From CALMEC01 sp964628685 (GTDB taxonomy: Bacteria; Actinomycetota; Thermoleophilia; Miltoncostaeales; Miltoncostaeaceae), in contig CAZVNM010000001.1 of assembly GCA_964628685.1 (NCBI GenBank), positions 124,001 to 188,000 on the forward strand: DNA of 64,000 nucleotides. Direction: 5' to 3'. Shown in pieces: positions 8,702 to 16,964 of the stretch; the stretch's first letter is position 1, and each line of letters starts with the position of its first letter. The notes under the pieces are model-generated. The model worked only from the letters and a program-made list of their open reading frames with translations. It searched no databases and had not been told where the DNA came from. The position numbers and the translations under genes were made by a program.

Positions 8702-9477
8702 TCGGCGACCACCGTCTGGCCCTGGCGTGCCCAGTCCACCGGGCCGTCGAACGCGAAGCGGGCCGCAGCGATGGTCGCGTCGCGGTCGTGCTCGGGATAG
8801 CAGTGGGTGAGAAGCAGTCGTCGCGCGCCGGCCGCGGCGGCGGTGGCCCCGGCATCGGCGCCCGTCATGTGGACGGGTGATGCGGCGGTCGCGTCGCCGT
8901 CACCGCACTCGGCGATGAGCACGTCGGTCCCGGCCGCGAGCCGCGGCAGCTCGTCGTTTCGCCGGCAGTCGGCGCCGTAGGTGATGGAGCGCCCGTCGCA
9001 GTCGACCCGGATCGCGTGGGTGGGACCGGAGTGCGGCACCTCCGCAAAGGTGAGCCGCAGCCCTCCCACCGTCGCCTCCGGACCGATCGTCTCGAACGTG
9101 AACGCGTCGTCCCACCCGTCGTCGCCGGCGAAGGCCGTCAACCGCTCGCGCAGGTCCCCCGGGCCGATCACGCGCAGCCGCGCACCCCGTCCCGGGCCCC
9201 ACACCATCCAGACGCGCAGGGCGAAGAGGTCGACGCAGTGGTCGGGGTGACAGTGCGAGATGACGAGCGCGTCCAGGGCGTGCGGCTCGACATGGGCCTG
9301 CAACGCGTTGAGGGCGCCGGCCCCCAGGTCGAGGCACACGGTGGTCGACGCCCCGCTGATCAGGTAGGCGCTCTGGACCTCACCGGTCCGTGCGTACCCG
9401 GCGCCCACGCCCACAGGGGTCACCCGCAAATCGTCGCCGGTGTCGTCCGCCGGGTTCACTTCGTCGCCGTCGCCCAC
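8698..9477 (-). CDS. MBL-fold metallo-hydrolase
   Basis: Metallo-beta-lactamase-fold hydrolase, 259 aa from the GTG at 9477. Metal ligands are SHCHPDHCVD (HxHxDH), then YGADC and the late LTHCYPEHD. The architecture is like RNase Z or cyclic-phosphodiesterase-type MBL proteins; the substrate is unknown. A longer frame runs upstream, but it is antisense to the lipoprotein gene and is spurious. The start at 9477 sits 6 nt after a TACAAT box, which suggests a leaderless mRNA; an in-frame GTG at 9459 is the alternative. Confidence 0.8.
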   Translation of the reverse strand: MGDGDEVNPADDTGDDLRVTPVGVGAGYARTGEVQSAYLISGASTTVCLDLGAGALNALQAHVEPHALDALVISHCHPDHCVDLFALRVWMVWGPGRGARLRVIGPGDLRERLTAFAGDDGWDDAFTFETIGPEATVGGLRLTFAEVPHSGPTHAIRVDCDGRSITYGADCRRNDELPRLAAGTDVLIAECGDGDATAASPVHMTGADAGATAAAAGARRLLLTHCYPEHDRDATIAAARFAFDGPVDWARQGQTVVAE

Positions 9478-9483
9478 GACGCC

Positions 9484-9489
9484 ATTGTA
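9484..9489 (-). promoter_or_regulatory. -10 box TACAAT for the MBL-fold gene (leaderless)
   Basis: TACAAT on the minus strand, six bases before the GTG at 9477. Divergently, TTCAAT at 9514-9519 lies six bases before the lipoprotein ATG, so both genes of this pair look leaderless. No good -35 is seen at 17 bp for either. Confidence 0.55.
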
Positions 9490-9525
9490 TGGGCCGTGAG
9501 GGCCGATCCATGGTTCAATGCCCCC

Positions 9526-10386
9526 ATGCCGACCAGGTCGATCGTCGCGAGCCTGCTCACCGCCGCCCTGCTCACGGCCGGTTGCGGTGGCGGTGCCACG
9601 GACCTCACCGAGGGGAAGTCCCCGGATCAGGTCCTCACCGAGGCCCAGGGCGCGGCGGGAAACCAGGAGCGGTTCCAGATCAACGTCGACGTCGCCACGA
9701 CCGGGAAGCTCTCGGGCAAGGGCGTCCCGACCATCGTGACGAGCGTGCTCGGCAACGGCGTCAGCGCCAACGGGCTGGCATCGGTCAACGGCAACGACGT
9801 GCTGTTCGACTTCGAGGCGAAGCTGGCGCAGCTGCCCGACATGCAGGGCAACCTGACCAAGGTGGAGGATCGGCTCTTCGTCGGTGTGCTGGGGACCGAT
9901 TACCGCGTGGATCTGCCGGCCGAGCAGGTGCGCCAGGTGCGCCCGTCGCTGCTTCCCTCCGGACTGCTGACGTGGATGCGCGCGCCCAGGGAGGTGGGCC
10001 GCGAGACCATCGATGGCGTCGAGACCGTCCACCTCACCGGCGAGGTCGACCTGAACGTGGTCAGCCGCGACACCCTCAACGCCATCGCCGCCTTCGACGA
10101 CGTCCCCATCACCGAGGACCAGATCCGCCGTTCCATCCCGGAGCTGCGTCGGGCGCTCACCGAGCGCTCGGTGGACGTCTGGATCGGCACGGAGGACCTG
10201 CTGCCGCGTCGCGTGACCGCGAAGATGCGTTTCGACGGCCGGGTGAGCGCCCTGCCGGAGCTCTCGACCGGTTCGTTCGACCTGGATGCCGGGTTCTCGA
10301 AGTGGGGCGAGCAGATGGACATCACCGCGCCGACGACGGACCGAGTGCTCGACCCGAAGAACGCGCAGTCGGTCCTGGGCGGCTGA
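9526..10386 (+). CDS. LppX/LprAFG-type lipoprotein
   Basis: Lipoprotein of 286 aa. The signal peptide ends in LLTAGC, with the lipidated cysteine at residue 20. The rest is a mixed beta-sheet protein of the LppX_LprAFG type (lipid-binding half-barrel; ITAPTTDRVLD near the end). In mycobacteria such proteins carry envelope lipids across the periplasm; here that is inferred. The start is supported by the lipobox. The last 66 nt, including the stop, are the first part of a 150-bp unit repeated downstream. Confidence 0.83.
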   Translation: MPTRSIVASLLTAALLTAGCGGGATDLTEGKSPDQVLTEAQGAAGNQERFQINVDVATTGKLSGKGVPTIVTSVLGNGVSANGLASVNGNDVLFDFEAKLAQLPDMQGNLTKVEDRLFVGVLGTDYRVDLPAEQVRQVRPSLLPSGLLTWMRAPREVGRETIDGVETVHLTGEVDLNVVSRDTLNAIAAFDDVPITEDQIRRSIPELRRALTERSVDVWIGTEDLLPRRVTAKMRFDGRVSALPELSTGSFDLDAGFSKWGEQMDITAPTTDRVLDPKNAQSVLGG

Positions 10387-10410
10387 GGCCCGCATCCGGT
10401 TTCGGCCCCG

Positions 10411-10441
10411 CGCAAGCTTGGTGCCTGGCACTTAACTTGCG
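10411..10441 (+). repeat. 31-bp dyad element, copy 1
   Basis: Arms CGCAAG and CTTGCG enclose the core GTGCCTGGCAC. The element lies inside the first 150-bp unit, about 25 nt after the lipoprotein stop. It could be a REP-like sequence or a terminator hairpin. Confidence 0.7.
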
Positions 10442-10560
10442 TGGCCCCCGAGTCTCTGCCCGGGCTGGGTATCACCGCGCCGACGACGGACCGTGTGCTC
10501 GACCTGAAGAACGCGCAGTCGGTCCTGGGCGGCTGAACCCCGCGCCCGGGTTCGGCCGCG

Positions 10561-10591
10561 CGCAAGCCTGGTGCCTGGCATGTAACTTGCG
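10561..10591 (+). repeat. 31-bp dyad element, copy 2
   Basis: Same arms as copy 1 with core GTGCCTGGCAT, exactly 150 bp downstream of copy 1 within the second tandem unit. Confidence 0.7.
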
Positions 10592-10649
10592 CGGCCCCCG
10601 GGTCTCTGCCCGGGCTGGGTATCACCGCGCCGACAACGGACCGTGCCGA

Positions 10650-10680
10650 CGCAAGTTAAGTGTCAGGCACCAGGCTTGCG
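10650..10680 (-). repeat. 31-bp dyad element, copy 3, inverted
   Basis: The same element in the opposite orientation, with core GTGTCAGGCAC between CGCAAG and CTTGCG. It follows the truncated third unit and ends 14 nt before the rpiB-like stop codon, so it may serve as that gene's terminator. Confidence 0.7.
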
Positions 10681-10694
10681 TCAGGCGACTTGTG

Positions 10695-11144
10695 TCAATC
10701 GGAGGTGCCGGACTCGATCCGCGTCACCTCGGCCACGTTCCTGACGTCGAACTCCTCGTCCCCGAACGGCTCGTCCAGGAACGCCCGCAGGATCTCGCGC
10801 CCCATCTCCTCGCTGGTGGCGCGCAGCGACATCACCAGCACGTTGGCGTGGTTGTACTTGCGGGCCATGCGGGCGGTGTCGGCGTCGGCGCACAGTGCGG
10901 CCCGCACCCCCCGCACCTTGTTGGCGGCGATCGACACGCCGGTCCCCGTCCAGCAGAACACGACCCCCAGGTCGGCGTCGCCGGACGCCACGGCCCGCCC
11001 GACCTGCTCGCCCACCGACGCCCACTCGTCGTCGCGCCCGGCCAGCGGCCCCACGGCCTGGATGTCGTGCTCCGCCTCACGCAGCGCGGTGACGACCGCG
11101 TCGGTCAGACTGCCGACCTCATCGGATCCCACGGTGATGCGCAT
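10695..11144 (-). CDS. RpiB/LacA/LacB family sugar-phosphate isomerase
   Basis: Protein of 149 aa with the RpiB fold: an N-terminal MRITVGSDEVG strand and loop, then the active-site segment VVFCWTGTGVSIAANK, in which the Cys is the isomerase base. MARKYNHANVLVMS follows. RpiB converts ribose 5-phosphate and ribulose 5-phosphate; some relatives act on allose or galactose phosphates. The variation at the usual HDHAG-like N-terminal site (GSDEVG) leaves the substrate open. Confidence 0.82.
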   Translation of the reverse strand: MRITVGSDEVGSLTDAVVTALREAEHDIQAVGPLAGRDDEWASVGEQVGRAVASGDADLGVVFCWTGTGVSIAANKVRGVRAALCADADTARMARKYNHANVLVMSLRATSEEMGREILRAFLDEPFGDEEFDVRNVAEVTRIESGTSD

Positions 11145-11245
11145 GGGTCGACCCTATCGCCCCGTGGCCGGCGGGCTGCATGGAGGCGTCGCGGACACCC
11201 ACTGTGACCGGCCCGGAATGTGTGGCGTAGACGCTGCAACGCGGA

Positions 11246-11251
11246 TAATCT
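11246..11251 (+). promoter_or_regulatory. -10 box TAATCT for the secreted protein at 11280
   Basis: TAATCT lies about 28 nt before the start, with GAAGGAG at 11267-11273 in the leader. This is a leadered gene, unlike many neighbours. Confidence 0.45.
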
Positions 11252-11279
11252 GGCCGCGACGCAGGCGAAGGAGCACATG

Positions 11280-12371
11280 ATGGACCGATTCGTGGGTGCG
11301 CAAGAGGACATGGAACGGGGCCGGGGACGGTCCGCGGGGTCGTGGGCGCGTCGAACCGGCGGGCGGATGGCGTTCGTCGCCGCGGTCGGGGCGCTGGCGC
11401 TGGTCGGTGCGAACCAGGCGAGTGCCGCCCCACCGCGCCCGGCGGTGTCGATCGTCGCCCCCGCCACGTTCACGGCGGGCACGCCGTCGGTGGTGCGGAT
11501 CAGGGTGACCAACCGCACCGCGCGGCCGATGCGCAACGTGCGGGTGTCGCTCCAGGCGCCCGGCGCGGTCGTCCGGCTCGCGGGCAACCGCACCTGGACC
11601 CGCGTCACGCTGCGGGCACGCGGCGCGCGCACGCTGGTGGCCCGTGTGACGCCGCCTGCGACGGCGAGGCCGCTCGTCTTCACCGCCCGCGCGGGCGCCG
11701 CACGCGCCGTCAAGCGTGCGCGCGTGGTCGAGACGCTGTCGGGCCGCTACTTCTGGGGCAACACCTACACGGTCATGGGCATCCGCTCGTTCGCCATGTA
11801 CTTCGTGGACAACCGGTGGGTGTACCGCGGGTTCCCGGAGGGCGGCGGACTGCCGACCTGCACCACGCAGACGGCGGTCGACGACGGTGACGGCTGCCTG
11901 CCCTACACCTACAACCCGGTCACCCGGGCGCTCACCATCGGCGGTGAGCCCGCCACGTTCACCGACACGGGCACCATCGAGTACGACTCGTACAACTACA
12001 TCGAGGCGAAGATCCCGGACGCCGGCACCGTGCTGGCAGGTGGGGGTACCGACGTGTGGCAGACGGGCCTCTGCCCGGGCATCACCTGCTCGTTCGGCCG
12101 GTCCGACATGACCTTCACCGCCGATGGCCAGTTCGGCGTGACCGGCTACGTGTCCGGCGGTGACCTGATGACGGGCGGGATCTTCACCGTCCTGCCGCCC
12201 GACAAGCGCGGCACCTACCAGGTGACCGCCCGCGGCACGATCGTCCTGACCTACGCCGACGGCACGGTGAGGACCAGGACGATCGCGGTCATGACCAACG
12301 ATGCGGGGGTCGCCGACGCCACCGAGGGCGTCATCCTGGACGACTCACCGTACGTCGCCATCACCAAGTGA
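11280..12371 (+). CDS. Secreted beta-rich protein of unknown function
   Basis: Exported protein of 363 aa. ATGs at 11277 and 11280 are both possible; GAAGGAG is 6 nt before the second, which I prefer. The long signal region carries ARRTGG before a hydrophobic stretch (MAFVAAVGALALVGA) and a cut after ASA, and may be Tat-like. A CARDB/DUF11-like domain follows (VSIVAPATFTAGTPSVVRIR), then a C-terminal domain with paired Cys (PTCTTQ, DGCLPY, GLCPGITC). The function is unknown. Its 3' end overlaps the convergent MMPL gene by 27 nt. Confidence 0.75.
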   Translation: MDRFVGAQEDMERGRGRSAGSWARRTGGRMAFVAAVGALALVGANQASAAPPRPAVSIVAPATFTAGTPSVVRIRVTNRTARPMRNVRVSLQAPGAVVRLAGNRTWTRVTLRARGARTLVARVTPPATARPLVFTARAGAARAVKRARVVETLSGRYFWGNTYTVMGIRSFAMYFVDNRWVYRGFPEGGGLPTCTTQTAVDDGDGCLPYTYNPVTRALTIGGEPATFTDTGTIEYDSYNYIEAKIPDAGTVLAGGGTDVWQTGLCPGITCSFGRSDMTFTADGQFGVTGYVSGGDLMTGGIFTVLPPDKRGTYQVTARGTIVLTYADGTVRTRTIAVMTNDAGVADATEGVILDDSPYVAITK

Positions 12372-14540
12372 TGCGCGCGACGGCCGCCGGGGACGCTTCG
12401 ACGCCCCGGTGGCCGTCACCGCGTCCGGCGATCCGCCGGGCAGGAGGCGCCGCATCCACCGCGGCGCCCACCAGTTGGCCCGCCCCATCAGCCGCATGGC
12501 GGCCGGCAACAGGATCATCCGCACCACGGTGGCGTCGACCAGGATGGCGGTCGCGAGGCCCAGACCCAGCATCTTGGTGAGCGGGTCCGCGGCGGTCGCG
12601 AAGCCCAGGAACACCACCACCATGATGAGCGCCGCCGAGGTGATGACGCGTCCGGTGGACGAGAGGCCCCGCACGACGGCCGCGTCGTTGTCGCCGGTCG
12701 CGAGCATGTGCTCGCGCATGCGCGACAGCAGGAAGACCTCGTAGTCCATCGAGAGCCCGAAGACGATGGCGAACATGAACATCGGGATGAACGAGAGGAT
12801 CGGCACCGTCGTCTCGAGCCCGAGCAGCGATGCGCCCCACCCCCACTGGAACACCGCCACCAGCACGCCGTAGGCGGCGCCGATGGACAACAGGTTGAGG
12901 ACCGCCGCCTTGATGGGTACGACCACCGACCGGAACATGATCGCCAGGAGCAGCATCGACGATCCCACCACCGCGGCGATGAGCCACGGCAGGCGCTCCT
13001 GCACCCGGGCGCTCATGTCGAGCATCGAGGCGGTCTGCCCACCCACGTAGGCGCGTGCCGGCGATCCCGCCAGTGCGTCCGGGATGACCCGCGCGCGCAG
13101 GCGGTCGATGGTCGCGCGGGTCGCGTCGGCCTGCGGCGCGCCGGTCGGGATGGCGGTGAGCGTGGCGACACCCGTGGAGGTGGCCGGCGCACCGACGGAT
13201 GCGATGCCGGGGTCGCGCATGAGCGCAGCCCGCACACGCCCGGCGGCTGCCCCGTCGCCGGCCGTCTCGACCGCGACCAGCACCGGGGCGTTGGCGCCCG
13301 GACCGAACCCCTGCGCCATCAGGTCGTAGGCGCCGCGCTCGGTGCGGGACGTCGGCAGGGTGCCGTCGTCCGGCACACCCAGGCGGAGCGCCGCCGCCGG
13401 GGCGGCCAGGGCGACGAGGATCGCGATGCCGACCAGCATGAACGCCACGGGACGGCGGGTGACCCGGCACGCCCAGCGCTCCCAGGCGCGTGTGCCACCG
13501 TCCACGGCGCCACGTCGGTGGACCGCCAGCCGGTTCACGCGGTGGCCGAGCAGGGTGAGCACCGCGGGAAGGAGCGTGATGGACGCCGCGACCATCAGCC
13601 CCATCACGAGCGCCATGCCCACGCCGCTCGCGGTGATGAACGGCAGGCCCGCGACCACCAGCCCGAGGATCGAGATGACGACGATGCCGCCCGCGGTGAG
13701 CACCGACCGTCCGGCCGTCGCGACGGCGCGGCTGACCGCGTCGGCCACCGGCATCCCCGCCGCCAGGTGCTCACGATGGCGGGTGACGATGAGGAGGGCG
13801 TAGTCGATCCCGACGCCCAGCCCCACCATGGCGGCGACGGCGATCCCGGCGCTGGGGAAGTCCATGACGCGGGCGATCAGCGGGATGATCGCCAGACCGA
13901 TCCCCAGACCGGCCAGGGCGAGCAGGATGGGCAGGCCGGCGGCGACGATCGATCTGAACGCCACCAGCAGGATGAGCGCGGCGACCGCCACGCCGACCAC
14001 CTCGCCGGTGCCGCTCGTCGGCTGCGTGAACGTGAAGTGCAGCTCACCGGCCGCCTCGATCCGAAGGGCGCGGCCGGGCGCACCGGCGCGTGCGGCGTCG
14101 AGTGCCGCGTCCAGCCGGGTGAGGTCGCGGGCGTCGAGCGCCTCGGCCGGTGGGTAGACCATGTCGGCCACCGCCACCCGGCCGTCGGGTGAGACGCGTG
14201 CCAGCGGATCGGCGACCGACCGCACGTTCGGGATCGCCGACAGTCGCGCACGCAGGTCCGCGGCGGCGCTCCTGACCTCGGGGCTGTCGAACGTCGCCGT
14301 GGACGCGCGTGGCGTGATGACGACCCGTTCGCTCATGCCGCCGGCCGCGGAGCCGGCGCGCTGCAGCAGGTCACCGGCGCGCTGTGAGTCGGCGCCCGGG
14401 ACGGTGAGGGTGTCCTGCAGGCGCACGCCCTGCGTCACGGAGGCGCCGATGACGATCGCGGCCAGACAGAGCCACGCGACGATCACGGTTCGGGGACGAC
14501 GGGCGGCGAATCGGCCGAGGCGGGCAAAGGGCGTGGACAT
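12345..14540 (-). CDS. MMPL-family RND exporter
   Basis: Full-length transporter of 731 aa from the ATG at 14540, with GGAGG 4 nt before it. It has the duplicated RND plan: TM1, a first periplasmic domain, six helices (VAVAALILLVAFRSIVAAGL and FITASGVGMALVMG regions), a second soluble domain and six more helices containing IVFGLSMDYEVFLLSRM, the MMPL signature with the membrane-embedded Asp-Tyr pair. It probably exports lipids or drugs. It is divergent from a NarL-type two-component system that may regulate it. Its C-terminal codons overlap the end of the convergent secreted-protein gene. Confidence 0.92.
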   Translation of the reverse strand: MSTPFARLGRFAARRPRTVIVAWLCLAAIVIGASVTQGVRLQDTLTVPGADSQRAGDLLQRAGSAAGGMSERVVITPRASTATFDSPEVRSAAADLRARLSAIPNVRSVADPLARVSPDGRVAVADMVYPPAEALDARDLTRLDAALDAARAGAPGRALRIEAAGELHFTFTQPTSGTGEVVGVAVAALILLVAFRSIVAAGLPILLALAGLGIGLAIIPLIARVMDFPSAGIAVAAMVGLGVGIDYALLIVTRHREHLAAGMPVADAVSRAVATAGRSVLTAGGIVVISILGLVVAGLPFITASGVGMALVMGLMVAASITLLPAVLTLLGHRVNRLAVHRRGAVDGGTRAWERWACRVTRRPVAFMLVGIAILVALAAPAAALRLGVPDDGTLPTSRTERGAYDLMAQGFGPGANAPVLVAVETAGDGAAAGRVRAALMRDPGIASVGAPATSTGVATLTAIPTGAPQADATRATIDRLRARVIPDALAGSPARAYVGGQTASMLDMSARVQERLPWLIAAVVGSSMLLLAIMFRSVVVPIKAAVLNLLSIGAAYGVLVAVFQWGWGASLLGLETTVPILSFIPMFMFAIVFGLSMDYEVFLLSRMREHMLATGDNDAAVVRGLSSTGRVITSAALIMVVVFLGFATAADPLTKMLGLGLATAILVDATVVRMILLPAAMRLMGRANWWAPRWMRRLLPGGSPDAVTATGASKRPRRPSRASLGDGDVR
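12379..12417 (+). terminator. Strong hairpin, probable terminator of the secreted-protein gene
   Basis: GACGGCC-G-CCGGGG pairs with CCCCGG-T-GGCCGTC across an 11-nt loop, starting 8 nt after the stop at 12371. It lies inside the coding sequence of the convergent MMPL gene. No U-tract is seen, as is common for such hairpins in high-GC actinobacteria. Confidence 0.55.
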
Positions 14541-14693
14541 CGGTCCTCCGGGGGCGGGACTGGTCGGTGTGCCTCGGCATCGTCGGCCACGCGTCCCGCC
14601 CCGCGCATCGGCGGTTCGGCGGGTTCGGGGCCGGCCGGAGGGATGGTCCGCGGATCCACCTTTCGGCCGATCCGCCCGGAAGCGTCGTCGTCC

Positions 14694-14699
14694 TACAAT
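14694..14699 (+). promoter_or_regulatory. -10 box TACAAT for the histidine kinase gene (leaderless)
   Basis: TACAAT followed after 7 nt by the GTG at 14707, with no Shine-Dalgarno. This spacing decides the start over upstream in-frame codons. Confidence 0.6.
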
Positions 14700-14706
14700 C
14701 CGCGCC

Positions 14707-15858
14707 GTGGCCGTCGTCACACATCCGTTCCTCACCGAGCCGCGCGCCCCCGGGGCGCCGCGCCGTGTCTGGCGCGACTGGGCGCTCGTGGGCGTCGCGA
14801 CCGTGGCCGCGGTCGTCGAGGCGGTGCTTCGGACCGACCTGCCCCACCGGTGGGTGGTCCTCGCCGTGGCGCTCCTCGCGATCCCCTTCACGCTCTGGCG
14901 GCGCACCCATCCGCTGACGGTGGCGCCATTCGCGTTCGCCCCGGCGGCGGTGCTCGACATCGCACGCATCGCCGGGGGCGAGACGCGACCGATGGCGCTC
15001 GGATCCACCGTGGTGCTCCTGGTGATCCCCTACGCCTGGTTCAGGTGGGCCTCGGGGCGGGAGGCGATCACGGGGATGGGGATCCTCGTCGCCGCCGCGA
15101 CCCTCACGCTCATCGCCGACCGCGCCGGGCCCGCCGATGTGATCGGCGGCGTGGCGGTCCTCTCGGCCACGGCCGCCATCGGGCTCGCCGTCCGCTACCG
15201 GCATCGCGCGCGGACGAAGGGCGTGGACGAGGCCCGCGCCCGTGAACGCGAACGCCTGGCGCGCGATCTGCACGACACCGTCGCCCACCGTGTCTCGGCC
15301 ATCGCCATCCGTGCACAGGCCGGGATCGTCACCGCCGATCGGGATCCGGCCGCGGCGACCGATGCGCTTCGCATCATCGCCGACGAAGCGTCGCAGACGC
15401 TCGCCGAGATGCGCACGATCGTGCGCGGCCTGCGGGAGGAGGCCGACGATGCCGAACGCGCTCCCGCCCTCGGTCTGGACGACGTGCGCATGCTGGCGAC
15501 GGACACGTCGGAGGGGCCGGCCGTGCACGTCCGGATCGACGGCGAGACCGCGACGGTGCCCGCACCGGTCGCCACCACCGCCTACCGTCTGGTGCAGGAG
15601 TCGATCACCAACGCACGCCGCCACGCACGCGACGCCAGCCGCATCGACGTGCGCGTGCACGCCGGCCGCGACGCCGTGGAGCTGGAGGTCGCCGACGACG
15701 GCGCACCGTCCTCCGGGCGCACCGGTGACGAGGGCTACGGCATCGTCGGCATGACCGAACGCGCCGAGCAGATGGGTGGGCGGCTGACGGCCGGTCCGCG
15801 GCCGGGGCGCGGCTGGGCGGTCACCGCGACGCTGCCCCTGCGGGGGTCGGGCGCGTGA
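14707..15858 (+). CDS. Sensor histidine kinase, NarL-type (HisKA_3)
   Basis: Membrane sensor of 383 aa. About four to six hydrophobic helices in the first 170 residues form a compact membrane sensor without a large outer domain. The HisKA_3 dimerisation/phosphorylation motif ERLARDLHDTVAH (phospho-His near 190) follows, then an HATPase_c domain with N-box ITNARRHA and G-box GYGIVGM. It is probably DesK/LiaS-like in sensing the membrane. Its stop overlaps the regulator's GTG as GTGA, so the pair is co-translated. It is divergent from the MMPL exporter. Confidence 0.93.
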   Translation: MAVVTHPFLTEPRAPGAPRRVWRDWALVGVATVAAVVEAVLRTDLPHRWVVLAVALLAIPFTLWRRTHPLTVAPFAFAPAAVLDIARIAGGETRPMALGSTVVLLVIPYAWFRWASGREAITGMGILVAAATLTLIADRAGPADVIGGVAVLSATAAIGLAVRYRHRARTKGVDEARARERERLARDLHDTVAHRVSAIAIRAQAGIVTADRDPAAATDALRIIADEASQTLAEMRTIVRGLREEADDAERAPALGLDDVRMLATDTSEGPAVHVRIDGETATVPAPVATTAYRLVQESITNARRHARDASRIDVRVHAGRDAVELEVADDGAPSSGRTGDEGYGIVGMTERAEQMGGRLTAGPRPGRGWAVTATLPLRGSGA

Positions 15859-16514
15859 TCCGGGTCATCGTCGCCGACGATCAGGACATCGTCCGCACCG
15901 GGCTCACGATGCTGCTCGAGTCGCACGACGACATCCGCGTGATCGGGCAGGCGGAGGACGGCCGGCGCGCGGTCGACATGGCCCGCGCCCTGCGGCCGGA
16001 TGTGTGTCTGCTCGACATCCGCATGCCGGTGATGGACGGGCTTGAGGCCACCCGCCACCTGGCCGGTGCCGACGTCGCCGACCCGATGGCGGTCGTCATC
16101 ATCACCACCTTCGATCTGGACGAGTACGTGCACGAGGCCCTGCGGTCGGGCGCGCGCGGGTTCCTGCTGAAGGACGCGGGTCCCGAGCTTCTGGGCCAGG
16201 CGGTGCGCGCGGCCGCGTCGGGCGACGCCCTCATCGCCCCCAGCATCACCGCGCGCCTCTTGGCGACGTTCGCCGAGCGCGCCGGTGGGCGGACGACACG
16301 CGATCCGCGCGAAGCCCTGACCGACCGGGAGGAGGACGTGCTGCGCGCGGTGGCGCGCGGACGGACGAACCACGAGATCGCCGACGAGCTCTTCATCAGC
16401 CTCAGCACCGTCAAGACCCACGTGGCGAGCCTGATGGGCAAGCTGGGCGCGCGCAACCGGGTGGAGATCGCAATGTGGGCGTACGAGACGGGGCGGATCA
16501 GCGGCCCAACCTGA
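15855..16514 (+). CDS. Response regulator, NarL/FixJ family
   Basis: Two-domain regulator of 219 aa. The receiver domain has the acidic pair D8/D9, phospho-acceptor D54 (VCLLDIRMP) and a Lys in FLLKDAG. The C-terminal LuxR helix-turn-helix reads LTDREEDVLRAVARGRTNHE and STVKTHVASLMGKL. It is partner of the upstream kinase by overlap and family. A plausible target is the divergent MMPL exporter; this is inference from position. Confidence 0.95.
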   Translation: MIRVIVADDQDIVRTGLTMLLESHDDIRVIGQAEDGRRAVDMARALRPDVCLLDIRMPVMDGLEATRHLAGADVADPMAVVIITTFDLDEYVHEALRSGARGFLLKDAGPELLGQAVRAAASGDALIAPSITARLLATFAERAGGRTTRDPREALTDREEDVLRAVARGRTNHEIADELFISLSTVKTHVASLMGKLGARNRVEIAMWAYETGRISGPT

Positions 16515-16523
16515 TCGTCCGCC

Positions 16524-16539
16524 GGTCGGCTGCCCGACC
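16524..16539 (+). terminator. Hairpin after the response regulator
   Basis: GGTCGG, loop CTGC, CCGACC, ten nucleotides after the stop codon. Confidence 0.4.
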
Positions 16540-16568
16540 ACCACACTGCACGTGGTCCCACCGGAGCA

Positions 16569-16964
16569 TCAGAACGGGTTCTCGATCCTCACACCATCGA
16601 TGAGCGGACCGTCCGAGAGGTCCTCGCTCAATACCACCTCACAGCCGGCCAACGCGGCGGCCCGAACGATGAGCGCGTCCCAGAAGGAGATCCGATGGCG
16701 GATCGAGCAGGCGGCAGCGTCGATGACCACAGCGTCGTGGATGGGGACGGCGGCCGGCGACAGCAGTTGCAGCACGGTCAGCGCAGTCTCGGGCTCGAGC
16801 GGATGGTCCAGCTTCCGGGTGGCGACGACGAAGAACTCCTGGATGACCTGGGCACTGACGATCCACCCGCCCGATCGCAGAATCCCGAGCGCGGTTGCCT
16901 ACTTGGAACTGTCGGCGCCGTCGAACGCCTACACGACGACGTTGGTGTCCAGGAAGACGCTCAC
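16569..16964 (-). pseudogene. VapC-type PIN toxin broken by two in-frame TAG codons
   Basis: Read from the GTG at 16964 the frame gives VSVFLDTNVVV, a TAG at codon 12, then AFDGADSSK, a second TAG at codon 22, and an otherwise intact PIN domain to the stop at 16569 (SAQVIQEFFVVATRKLDHP, RISFWDALIVRAA, VVLSEDLSDG). The first stop lies where PIN proteins usually have Tyr (NVVVYAFD). The catalytic Asp residues (LDTN, SFWDA, SEDLSDG) are all still encoded. The GTG overlaps the antitoxin stop as GTGA. Full-length toxin could only be made by amber readthrough. The downstream piece alone lacks the first catalytic Asp. Confidence 0.85.

Larger units (their letters stand above)
10321..10645. repeat. 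150-bp tandem repeat built on the lipoprotein gene's 3' end
   Basis: Two full copies (10321-10470 and 10471-10620) and a truncated third (10621-10645) each begin with ATCACCGCGCCGAC. Every full unit holds the last 22 codons and stop of the lipoprotein gene plus 84 nt of downstream DNA. Copies 1 and 2 differ at about a dozen positions. This fills most of the gap to the convergent rpiB-like gene (10387-10694). Confidence 0.9.

Noticed and set aside
16899..16931. Amber recoding (e.g. pyrrolysine) in the PIN gene
   Set aside because: TAG ends other genes normally here and no pyl-like gene or suppressor tRNA is visible in the window.
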